A DNA stretch of 17,834 bases, taken from assembly GCA_905209435.1 (NCBI GenBank), contig CAJLTE010000070.1, positions 1 to 17,834 of the forward strand, in the 5' to 3' direction. Shown here piece by piece: positions 1 through 10,300 of this stretch; within the stretch, counting starts at the first letter, position 1; every line of letters begins with the position of its first letter. The notes beneath the pieces were generated by a model, which was not told where the DNA came from, did not search any database, and saw nothing but the letters and a program-made list of their open reading frames with translations. This DNA comes from an uncultured Blautia sp. Lineage in GTDB: Bacteria; Bacillota_A; Clostridia; Lachnospirales; Lachnospiraceae. The position numbers and the translations under genes were made by a program.

Positions 1-11
1 GAATAAATCAT
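1..11 (-). CDS. Start of an unidentified minus-strand gene, cut by the left edge
   Basis: On the minus strand an ATG lies at 11-9, followed by ATT TAT and then the window edge, so only Met-Ile-Tyr and part of a fourth codon are visible. An AAAGGAG ribosome binding site sits at 25-19, seven bases upstream, which is ideal spacing and the main support for a real start. The gene would be divergent from traX. Nothing can be said of its product. Confidence 0.45.
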
Positions 12-18
12 TGTAAAA

Positions 19-25
19 CTCCTTT
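19..25 (-). promoter_or_regulatory. Ribosome binding site of the left-edge gene
   Basis: The minus strand reads AAAGGAG here, seven bases before the ATG at 11-9. It matches the anti-Shine-Dalgarno sequence well and decides the start of the truncated gene. Confidence 0.5.
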
Positions 26-437
26 CAAGTATAGATTAACTTCATGTTGTTATACCCGTCACTGAATGGAACTGCTGAATGGACCATGCAGTGTAAATCT
101 CTGATGTCTGCTGAATGACTTCAGAGGAGTATGCCTAACAACCTAACGTTATTCTCTCACAAAAGTGGTGATTCGTCCAGTCATAATTTGTAAAATTTTT
201 AACTATCTTTGATTTTTTTGGATGCATAGTTCCTTTCTTTTTGGATGTTTTGATGAATTTTTATAAAATACTGAATTTACTGTTTTCTTCATTGACAGTT
301 AGCTAGTTCTAACGTTATCATTTATTCTGTTTTCGTTATCAAGGATAAAATTTATTCCTGATCATCTGCGGCAATGGAATCTCAAACTATTATCAAAAAT
401 CTTTTCCTGTTATTAAATAGCGAAGCATGGCATTTTA

Positions 438-446
438 TGATACAAT
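438..446 (+). promoter_or_regulatory. Candidate extended -10 promoter element for traX
   Basis: The sequence TGATACAAT combines a TG extension with a five-of-six match to TATAAT. No good TTGACA lies 16-18 bases upstream, which extended -10 promoters can tolerate. Transcription would start near 453, giving a leader of about 35 bases before the traX ATG. Confidence 0.35.
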
Positions 447-471
447 GTACTGGATTCAAATTTTTGTAGAA

Positions 472-479
472 AGAAAGGA
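472..479 (+). promoter_or_regulatory. Ribosome binding site of traX
   Basis: AGAAAGGA ends eight bases before the ATG at 488. This is standard Firmicute spacing and fixes the chosen start. Confidence 0.7.
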
Positions 480-487
480 TTTTCAGC

Positions 488-1228
488 ATGACAACACAAT
501 TACCTGCTTCCTTTCTCCCTGAGAAATTCAGGGTTCTGAGCGGAAGCGTTTTGAAATTAATAGCTATTATTTTAATGCTTATTGATCATACCGGTGTAAT
601 GATTTTGTATAATTATCCAGCCACGACTGAGACACTTTTCAGTTTTGGCGGGGTGGATTACAGCTGGTATCGGATTTTCCGTGATATTGGAAGGGCTGCT
701 TTTCCTATTTTCTGTTTTCTTCTCGTTGAAGGATTTCTGCATACTCATAATCGCAGGAAATACGGGTTGAATCTGTTTCTGTTTGCATGTATCTCGGAAA
801 TTCCATGGAACTTCATGTTTACCAATACCTGGAGATATGAGAAACAGAATGTATTTTTCACCCTCTTTCTTGGGTACCTGGCATTCTGCGCACTGGAATA
901 TTTCTGGGATAATCAGAAAATGCAGCTTATCTGCGTGCTCGCATTACTGACTGTTTCGGTATTCCTGAAGGCAGACTATGGTTGGCGTGGATTTGTGTTC
1001 ATGCTGATCATATACTTGTTCCGCAACGAAAAAACTGCCCAGGCGATCATAGGAAGCTGCTGGCTTTATTATGAATGGAAAGCATGTTTCGCATTTTTAT
1101 CCATTAATATGTACAATGGTGAACGTGGCTTCATAAAAGGAAAATTTATGAAATATATTTTTTACTGGTTTTATCCGGTACATATCACGATTCTGGTCAT
1201 TCTCCGACAGCTTTTGTTTCTTTCCTGA
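488..1228 (+). CDS. TraX-family integral membrane protein
   Basis: The 246-residue product is a polytopic membrane protein of the TraX family. The founding member, TraX of the F plasmid, acetylates the N-terminus of F pilin. The role of the many chromosomal Firmicute homologues is not established. About eight hydrophobic segments are visible, near residues 21-41, 68-85, 94-111, 121-139, 146-161, 167-178, 184-205 and 222-245. Family-like signatures include KLIAIILMLIDHTG (23-36), GRAAFPIFCFLLVEGF (68-83), SEIPWN (103-108), NVFFTLFLG (121-129), DYGWRG (163-168) and the C-terminal FYPVHI (228-233). The ATG has a good ribosome binding site, and length is normal for Firmicute members. No pilin or conjugation genes lie nearby, so a membrane acyltransferase acting on some other surface substrate is possible but unproven. 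It is monocistronic here, convergent with the giant repeat gene. Confidence 0.88.
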   Translation: MTTQLPASFLPEKFRVLSGSVLKLIAIILMLIDHTGVMILYNYPATTETLFSFGGVDYSWYRIFRDIGRAAFPIFCFLLVEGFLHTHNRRKYGLNLFLFACISEIPWNFMFTNTWRYEKQNVFFTLFLGYLAFCALEYFWDNQKMQLICVLALLTVSVFLKADYGWRGFVFMLIIYLFRNEKTAQAIIGSCWLYYEWKACFAFLSINMYNGERGFIKGKFMKYIFYWFYPVHITILVILRQLLFLS

Positions 1229-1282
1229 AAACGGACATCACCTGCAACTCCGTTATGTCACCTTCCGTTTTAAGATATCATT

Positions 1283-1314
1283 AAACAGGAGCTGTCAATT
1301 GACAGCTCCTGTTT
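1283..1314. terminator. Perfect palindrome, likely bidirectional terminator
   Basis: The left arm AAACAGGAGCTGTCAA (1283-1298) is exactly complementary to the right arm (1299-1314), giving a 32-bp perfect palindrome that can fold into a long hairpin. The plus strand ends in TTTT and the minus strand in TTT followed by AATG, so both U-tracts are short. It lies 54 bases after the traX stop and 28 bases past the stop of the convergent giant gene, the expected position of a terminator shared by both. The short U-tracts are the weak point. Confidence 0.75.
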
Positions 1315-1341
1315 TAACCTTCTGAAAAAAGATATAGTCCC

Positions 1342-4300
1342 CTATTTTACTATTACTATTATAACTAATTTCTGTTTCCCTGATTTAACTGTAACTCTCA
1401 CCTTTCCTGATTTCAGACCTTTTACCACACCTCTGGTACTTACAGATACTTTCTTTTTATCAGAACTCATGTATGTGATCTTTTCTCCTGCTGTAAATGG
1501 TGCAAGAACCGGTTTTAAAATTGTTGTTTTTCCCTTTTTCAGGGTAATGGTCTTAGGCAGACCGGATATTCTTGTCGTTTTTACTGTACTGCTCTGGACT
1601 TTGACTATGATTTTTTTGCTCAGTCCGCTTTTCAGTTTTACAGTTACAGTTGTTGTTCCTGTTTTATTCTGGGCAGTCAGTTTACCACTGCCGGAAACCT
1701 TTACTATCTTTGTATTGGCAGATTTCCAGGATGTTACTTTATCTCCCTTTGCCACAGTAACCTTCAGTCCTGAAGTCTGCTGTCTGGTTTTCAGTGTAAT
1801 GGATGATACGTTTACCTTTAACACTGGTTTCAGTTTTACAATTGAAACCTTTTTCTCATATCCACATACAGAGCAGGTTTTCACTTTTTCCCCTGTCTTG
1901 AAGACTGTTGGCTGTCTGATTGTCTTATATTGGCCATAAGAATGCTGATGTACTTCTCCTGTATCCTGAATTGTCACTCTGATATCTTTGCGCAAAGAAG
2001 TTCCCGGAATCTTCACGATCACAGTTGCCTCTCCCTGCATGATTCCCTTTACAGCGATCTTCCAGGTTCCTGTTCCCGTTTTCTGCACCCTGACAATCTG
2101 CAGAAATTCTTCAAAGGAAGACTGTATTTCCGGTGTCAGGTTATCCGTTTCACTTCCTGCTTCTCTATTCAGTTTCAAATCAAATTGTGCGATTCCACCG
2201 CATGCTGTCTGAATATTTTCCGGTACAGATAATGTTATATCTCCTGTATTTCGAACCTGATATTTCACAGGTTTCACAGCAATCTGGCTGTAACTTACTA
2301 CAGTTCCCGGAATATTGATGCTGCAGGTTTCTCCTGTTTTCAATGTTTTATCTTTAAACCGGAAAGTATAAGTATCTGCATATACAGTTCCGTCCAGGCT
2401 GGTCTGTGAGGTATCATATTCCAGAGTATAAGATATATTTCTGCCCTGTACATCTTTCAGTGCAACAGCATTTACTGTATCCGGTGTCATATATTTCGTA
2501 AATCTGATCGTAACATGATCTTTCTTTGTTTCAGTCCAGAAAACTTCCGGTTTCTGTATTGATCTCATGCTGATATGAACTTCTGTCTGGGGCGGCGGTA
2601 CTTCCATCCAGTCGCTGTATGCCGTCTCATACCCTTCCTTTTCATATTTAACCTGCCAGGTTCCTTCCGGCACATCCCAGGAATAGGTTCCATCCATATC
2701 CGTCATGACAGGATTATTCTGGTCATATTCCTTCGCATTCCACAGGACGGTTTTTCCATTCTTATCTTTATAGTAGACTGTGGCTGTTACATCGCTCAGA
2801 CGGTTATCTGTTACTGCTTCATATACATATCCGCTTGGATCAATGATCCACGACAAAGGAGTGGTGATAAAAGTTTCAATCAGGCTGTCTCTTGCACCTG
2901 CCCAGCCCTTTTCTTCCAGAAGGTCTGCAACATACCCCAGTGATTTGGACAATGCCCAGCATGCAGCCCATGCTCCAACATTACCAGTTGACATTTCAGC
3001 ACCTGCAGCCACATCAAAAAATGCTCCAAAATATCGCATCAGAAGGATTGTAGTTGCTAAATCTTTTGCATCCTGAACCGCCTGTTTTTGAGCTTCCGAC
3101 ATCCCCGGGCGAATCTGCATATCCAATTCCCACATTTTGCCCATATATTTATAAGTTGCTTTGCCCGCATCGTAAGCAAAATCAATAATCGAAGATGCAG
3201 ATTCTGTAGGTGTCATATCCCCAAACTCAGAAAACAGATAATAGGTCAAATCATCTTCTGCTACAGTTTTGATAGAGGACTTGAATACCCAGGTCTTGAA
3301 AGTATCTGTCATATCATCATACTGGACAGTGATATAATCAGCATAATTATCCTCTGTATGCAAGATATAATATTCAGCACCATTGACAACATATTCTTTA
3401 GAGAGATTTTTCAGAAGATCCGTTATATCAAATCCCCCCGAAGCACCTGCCGCAAAGTTTTCTTCGTCCCTGTCGGCAGAGAATTCGTCAGTCTCCAAAC
3501 TTCTACCCTGGTTCTGGACATATCCATTCTTCACCAGATATTCATACAACTCCTGGGCAGAAAAATCATTATATTCATAAATAATCTGATTTCCGTCCTT
3601 CAACGTTGCCACGCAGCTTAATGAATTTTCGTCGGAATCCAGAACCTCCAGCTTTTCATCTGAAAAATCATGCTGCCTTTTATAATCATTTATAATCTTA
3701 TGTCCGGCATCTTCATCTTTCATATTTTGGATCTCATCATATGTCAGATTATATTTTACACCGATGGTTCCCGGTACATAGCTGCTGTTACTGCCGTCAA
3801 ATTTTCCGCTGGTGACATAACAGCCTTTTGTATTATTCCATTCTGCCTTCAGATATTTAACAGTTCCATTTCTTGTACTTGTCACATACAGATTATTAAT
3901 TTTTTCCCTGTTACTCATCTTTACGGTAAATGTATATTCGTAATTTGGATTAAAAGTAATAGTATTCTGAAGCTGTGTCTTATCTGTCAGGTCAAACACT
4001 CTGTTATAATAATTCATACTGGAATCATGTCCCCAGTAATAAAGCTTCAATTCTTCCAGAATAGGACTTTTTTCAGAATACACAACATTCGCTGTTTGTT
4101 CAATAGTTCCGCTTTCCGTTTCTGCAGTTACTTTAATCTTATAGGAAGTATCATCCTTTGGATTGCTTACTTTCAGGATTTTGCTGTATTTACCTGCTTT
4201 CGAGCTGAATACAGTGCCACAGGATTCTCCATCAATATAGAAATTCAGCTTACTGCTTCCCGGCGCGGTTCCAAATACTTCAAATTCTGCTTTATTAATT

Positions 4301-7300
4301 TCAGATGGCGCTTCCAGAGTCATTACTGGCAGATCAGAATCAATACAGTCAATAAAATCCGTGCCCTTCTGATCCTCATAAGTATAAGAAAGTTTCGCCA
4401 GAGTAAACAGATTTCTGGACTTACTTGGATTTAATGAAAATCTTACTGTCTGTGATACATCTTTTACAGGAACAGACAGAATACTGTTTCCGAAAGTATA
4501 ATCTGTACACCTCTTTCCGCCAACCATAATGGTCTGTTCCAGAAGAGTCATATCAGAAGGTATTACAAACTGCAACTGCATTCCCGATACTTTCTCTTTC
4601 ACACCTTCCTTCAGTTCATACACTGCGATCAGATCTATATAACCGCTGCTTCCCGCAGCATTCGTAGTGTAGTAGGATTTCTCTGTATTCAGCACCTTTC
4701 CATCTTTATTTTCTGCATCTGTAATATATACAGGAATGTCATGTTTTATTGCATATTCTGCTGCATAGGCTGTACTTTTACAATAGATCACCACATTACT
4801 GCATCCATCAAATACATCGTCTTCAATTTCAACTGTACTTTCCGGAATATCAATCCTGTTCAAAGAAGTGTCATTGTCAAAAGCCTGATTCTTCAGTTCC
4901 GTCAAACCGTTTCCCAGAACAGACACATATACCAGATTCCTGCACTGTCTGAATGCACGGTAGCCGATCTGTCTAACTGTTTCCGGTATCTTCACAGTTA
5001 TCAGTCCATCACAGTCCGCAAAGGAATATTCTCCGATCTGGGTCAGACCGCTGTTTAATTCAATTTCAGGGAGACCTTTACATCCCTCAAATGCTGCAGT
5101 TCCAATAGTCTTTAATGTAGCCGGCAAAATCACATATCTTAAGTATGACGCATTCTGGAAAGTTCTGTCCGGAATCTTCGTTACCCCTTCCGGAATCACA
5201 ATCTTTTTCAATTTTCTGTTATTGCTCCAAATATCGCTACCTGCCATTTTAAGATTCATAGGATAACTGCATGAGGTCAGCTCTGTACAGTCTGCGAACG
5301 CACGATAACCGATATTTTCCACACTGTCCGGAAGAATCATCTCCTTCAGACCTGTACACCCTGCAAATGCATACTCTCCCACAGAAGCCACCTGATCCGG
5401 GATATTAATCTGTGTAATTCCACTGCAGCCTTCAAATGCTGCATTTCCAATAGTTTTCAGACTGTCCGGAAGTTTTATATTCTGAAGACAGGACGCACTG
5501 TGAAATACATGAGGTGCCAGAGTTTCCACTCCTTCTGGAACAATTATTTCTGTCAGATTTTTATCTCCCTGAAATGCATTATCAGCTCCGGAAGTCAGGG
5601 ATTTCGGATAATTAATCTTTTCCAGCGCATCACATCCAGCAAATGCCCTGTATCCATAACTTTCCAGTCCATCCGGAAGTATCAGTTCTTTTATACCGGT
5701 ACATCCATAGAAGGCATATTCTCCGACAGATGTTACATGCTCCGAAATCTGTATCTGGCTAATTCCGCTGCAGCCCTCAAACGCGGCATTTCCGATTGCC
5801 TGCAGGCTGTCCGGAAGTGCAACTTTCTGCAGATAAGATGCACTGTGAAATGCATGAGGCGCCAGGGTTTCTACTCCTTCCGGAACAGTTATTTCTGTCA
5901 GATTTCTATCTTCTTCAAATGCATTATCGGCTCCATTATTCAAAGATAACGGATAATTGATCTTCTTCAGATTCACACATTTTGCAAATGCACGATAATT
6001 ATAATAATTCAGGCTGTCAGGCAGATGCAGTTCTGTCAGACCGATACACTCATAGAAAGCATATTCTCCGATTCCTTTCATCTGAATCGGTAATTGTATT
6101 TCTTTCATAGACGTACATCCTCTGAATGCTTCATTCCCGATATACTCTGTATCTGCACCCATCCTTACAGTAGTAAGAACTGTACAGTTTTTAAAAGCTG
6201 CTGCACCTATTGTAGTCAGTTCTGACGGCAGAATGATCTCCTTCAGTTCCCGATTGTTCGCAAACACAGAATTTCCAAGTTCTTTTACTGCATATCCTTC
6301 TATCTGTGCAGGGATTACTACTTTATTTCCGGTTCCTTTAAATTTCGTAATCCGAATATCGTTTCCGTTTATCTTGCTGTACTCAAAATCTTCCTGTGGA
6401 TTTTCCTGTCCTTTTTCACAGATTTTGGTTCCTGTAATATCAACGGCAGCCCCATCCGCAGTACTGTCTATATAGGAAAACTGGAACTGATACTCCTCAT
6501 GCCAGAAATAAATTCTGTAGTTTCTGTCTTTTACAGCTCTGTTATAGCTCCATCTTCCATCACTGTCTGTATATGTCTGAGTTTCTGTTTTTCTCCCATC
6601 TTTATCATATATGGAAACAAAAACCTTTTCGATTCCTTTTCCTGTCTGATCTGTTACTTTTCCCCAGATCATAGCATCCTCAGAATCCAGTCTCTGTGCC
6701 ATAAAACTGAAACCGTTTTTCTCTGCCCACTGCTGAGCATAAGTATCTGCTTCTCCGTAAATAGTCAGCTTATTTTTATCACAGTTTCTGAATCCTTCTG
6801 AAATTTCTTCTACATTTCTGCCAATCCATATCTTCGCCAGACTGGTACAGTTCTCAAATGCGCGATATTTAACAGAAGTGACCGAATCTGGCAGAACAAT
6901 CCTTTCCAGTGCACTGCAGCCTGTAAATGCAAATTGCCCTATAGTGGTCAACGTAGAAGGGAGACTAATATCTGTAAGATAAGCGGCACTGTCAAATATA
7001 TGATCTGGAAGAACTACTACTCCTTCTGGAACTTCCATACTTTTGAGACTGGTACAGTTTTCAAAGCACCTGGATCCTGACTGAGTCAGCCCTGCCGGAT
7101 AATGAACTTTTCTGAGTGCTGTACAATTGGAAAATGTCCGGTAACCCATAGATGTCACACTGTCAGGTAACTGCACTTCTTTTAAAGTGCAGCAGCCATA
7201 AAACGCATATTCTTCCAGAGAAACCACACCATCAGGAATAAGAATTTCCCGCAGATCACTGCAGTTCTGGAATGCTGCATTTTTTATCTGTTTCACACTG

Positions 7301-10300
7301 TCAGGCAACTGCACATTCTGCAGACAGGATGCCCCGTTAAACGCGTGAGGTGCAATTGTTTCTACACCGTCCGGTATTATGATTTCTGACAGCTTTCTAT
7401 CATTCTGGAACGCATTGACCGCTCCCTCTTCCAGTTTCAGCGGATAATTAATACTTTCCAGAAGTTCACAATCAGAAAATGCGCGATAACCATAACGTCT
7501 TAATCCATCCGGCAGTATCAGGTTTTTCACATTTTTACAGCCCTGAAATGCATATTCTCCAATCTCCGTCACACTGTCAGGAATATCTATTTCTGTCAGC
7601 CCACTGCAGCCCTGAAGTGCAGCATTTCCTATCTTTTTCAGTCCAGCTGGAAGAACAATCTTTTTCAGATATGATGCATCCTGGAAGGCTCCGGATGCCA
7701 ATGTCTTCACGCTTTCCGGCACTGTGATTTCTGCCAGTTTTACATCATTCTGAAACGCTCCAGATGCCCCACTGACAAGAGAAATAGGGTAATTAATTTT
7801 TTTCAGATTACTACAGTTTGCAAATGCCCTATACTCATAACTGGTCACACGGTCAGGTAACTGAATTACTGTCAGACCTGTGCATCCATAAAATGCATAT
7901 TCTCCAATTCTGTTTAACTGTATCGGAAGGTCTATTCTTTCCAGCGAAGTACATTCCTGGAAAGATGCATTTCCAAGTTCTTTCAGCGCTGCATTGAGTC
8001 TTACAGTGGCAAGCATTTTGCAATTTCTAAACACTGCTGTTCCTAATTTTTCTATACTAGAAGGCAGCACGATTTCTTTCAGGCTTTGGTTATTTTCAAA
8101 AACAGAATTTCCAAGTTCCTTAACAGTATAGCCATCAATCTCCGCCGGAATCACTACTTTATTTCCGTTTCCCTTATATGCTGTGATCCGTATATCATTC
8201 CCATCAATCACATCATATGTAAAGTTTTCAGCTCCATCTGCTTCTTCATTTTCATAGATTCTGGTTCCTGTCATATCTACAGTCTGTGATGAATTTTCCA
8301 CTGTACATTCCACATAGTAATTCTCAAATCTGTATAATTCATGTTGAAAATAGATCCTGTAACTTTTTTCTGGAACTGCTTTCACATATTTCCATCTGCC
8401 GTCCGCGTCTGTATAAACTTTTCCTTCTGTTCTCTGTCCCGCCTTATCATAAATCATCACAAGAACATTATCGATACCCCGACCTTCTTCATCTTTTACG
8501 CAGCCCTGAAGTTCTGCATCATCCTGGTCTATGGCGCCTGCCATAAAAGAAAATCCATTGTTCTTTGCCCATTCTTCTACATAAGAAGATTTTTCTCCAT
8601 AGATCACCAGACTGTTTTTATCACAATTGTAAAAACTTTCATTAATACTGACTGTCTTTGATCCGATCCATATTTTCTTCAGATTCTCACAGTTCCGAAA
8701 TGCCCGGTATCCAACACTGATCACGGATGAAGGCAGTGTAATGCGATCCAGAGAACGGCAGCCCCCAAATGCAAAACTTCCAATTGTCTGTAATGTAGAA
8801 GGCAGCATAATTTCTTCCAGATATCCCGCATTTTCAAACATTCGGTCAGGAACAGATATTACACCTTCGGGGATTTCCACACGCACCAGACTGTTGCAAT
8901 TGGCGAAAATTTCAGAACCGGCATTGACAATTCCTACAGGATAGCTGATTTTTTCAAGAGCTGTACATCCCCAAAATGCCCGATATCCAATAGTAGTCAG
9001 CATCTGCGGAAATGCGGCTTCTTTCAAAGCACTGCAGCCGGAAAATGCGTACTCTCCAATCTCTGTAGTACTGTCCGGAATACTGATTTCTCGCAGATTT
9101 CTACAGTTTTGAAGTGCTTCATTACCAATCTTTACCAATCCCGCCGGAAGTGTAATCTTCCTCAGATATCCTGCATTCTGAAATGCTCCCGGTGCTAATG
9201 TTTCTACACCCTCAGGCACTGAGATCTCTGTGAGTTTTATATCAGCCTGAAACGCATTATCTGCTCCACTGGTAAGCGATACCGGATAATTAATTTTCTC
9301 CAGATTGCTACAATTCGCAAAGGCTCGATACCCATAACTGTTCAGTCCGTCAGGAAGTTCCAGTTCTCTTATGCCGGTACATCCGTAAAATGCATATTCT
9401 CCAATCTCTGTAACACTGTCCGGAATGCTGATTTCCTTCAGTCCAGTGCATCCTTGAAGCGCAGCATTTCCAATCTTTATAAGCCCCGCCGGAAGGATGA
9501 GTTTTTTCAGACAGGACGCATTCTGGAAAGCTCCTGATGCCAGCATACTTACTCCTTCAGGTACTGTAATCTTTGTCAGTTTCGTATCATTCTGGAACGC
9601 ATTGTCTGCTCCACTGACAAGAGATACCGGATAATTAATCTTCTCCAGATTGCTGCAGTTCGCAAATGTTCGGTACCCATAGCTTTTCAAACTGTCAGGC
9701 AGCTGCAGTTCTGTCAGGCCAGTACATCCATAAAACACATATTCTCCTAAGCTTTTTAAACTATTTCCAAATGTCACAGTTGTCATAGAAGTGCATTCCA
9801 TGAATGCGGCATTTCCTACAGCAGTTACCCGATTCGGAATATTTATTGACTCAATAGAAGAATTACGGAATGCATCGTTTCCAATTACGGTGACTGTATC
9901 CGGAATCTGAACCTTTTTTACAGAAGAATCTGCAAATGCCCGGTCTGAAATTTTCTGAACTATAAAACCATCTATTTCAGAGGGAATTACTACTTCAGTT
10001 TCTTCTCCTGTATAAGATGTGATCCCAATATAACTTCCATTCAATTCTTCATATGTAAAATCTCCTGCTGATACCGCTGCTTTCTGTACAGTATCCTCCA
10101 CATTGTCATCCTCAGTACTGTCATTCTTCGTACCATCCTCCCACTCCGTTTCTTCTCCTGCTGAAAACGCATCTTCCTGAGATGAATCTTCTGACACACT
10201 CCCACTGTCAAAAGATTCCACTTCTTCACTTTCCTCACCAGATGAAAATATTTCACCATATTCTGTTGCATAAGCTGCTGTACTCTGCAGACTCATGATC

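Larger units (their letters stand above)
26..487. other. AT-rich intergenic region between two divergent genes
   Basis: No credible coding sequence was found on either strand. Several short repeats are visible: CTGCTGAATG at 72-81 and 108-117 (with CTGAATGGA also at 62-70), CTAACGTTAT at 143-152 and 309-318 (each containing the palindrome TAACGTTA), CGTTATCA at 313-320 and 334-341 (21 bases apart), and TTTTTGGATG at 215-224 and 238-247. These could be regulator sites or chance repeats in AT-rich DNA. No riboswitch, small RNA or strong hairpin was recognised. The region must contain the promoters of both flanking genes. Confidence 0.5.
4726..10065 (-). repeat. Three-copy mega-repeat of about 1,836 bp
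   Basis: Copies lie at 8230-10065, 6394-8229 and 4726-6393. Each starts with a hairpin-like lead-in: NFTYDVIDGNDIRITAYKG in copy 2, with counterparts DFTYEELNGSYIGITSYTG and DFEYSKINGNDIRITKFKG. A VVIP..I(D/E)G motif follows, then a run of LRRs. Copies 1 and 2 continue with a cap (YNCDKNSLVIYG, RNCDKNKLTIYG), an NNGFSFMA/KNGFSFMA stretch and a carboxypeptidase-regulatory-like domain. Successive lead-ins are exactly 612 residues apart. The third copy has a variant cap and no regulatory-like domain. Protein identity is clear while the DNA has diverged, so the duplications are not very recent. Confidence 0.85.

Noticed and set aside
26..60. TATAAC and TATACT as promoter of the left-edge gene
   Set aside because: Both resemble -10 boxes on the minus strand, but neither has a -35 box at proper spacing, so neither can be supported.
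3670..4434. Long open frames on the plus strand across 1469-8944 and 10889-14470
   Set aside because: They lie wholly within the minus-strand giant genes, lack ribosome binding sites, and their translations are low-quality (rich in Ile, Phe, Cys, Ser) with no recognisable domain. The minus-strand frame has clear repeat and domain structure at the same positions.
8716..9750. Regular Cys in the LRRs as a disulfide or haem ladder
   Set aside because: The Cys sits at the standard buried position of the LRR_5 consensus (AFxxC) and is expected from the family.
4726..10065. CRISPR-like or intergenic tandem repeat array
   Set aside because: The periodicity is 345 bp, matches codon frame, and is explained fully by protein repeats. 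No short palindromic repeats with unique spacers exist.
10041..10271. A 76-codon minus-strand frame inside the start of the giant LRR gene
   Set aside because: It overlaps the acidic linker in another frame, has no ribosome binding site, and resembles nothing.
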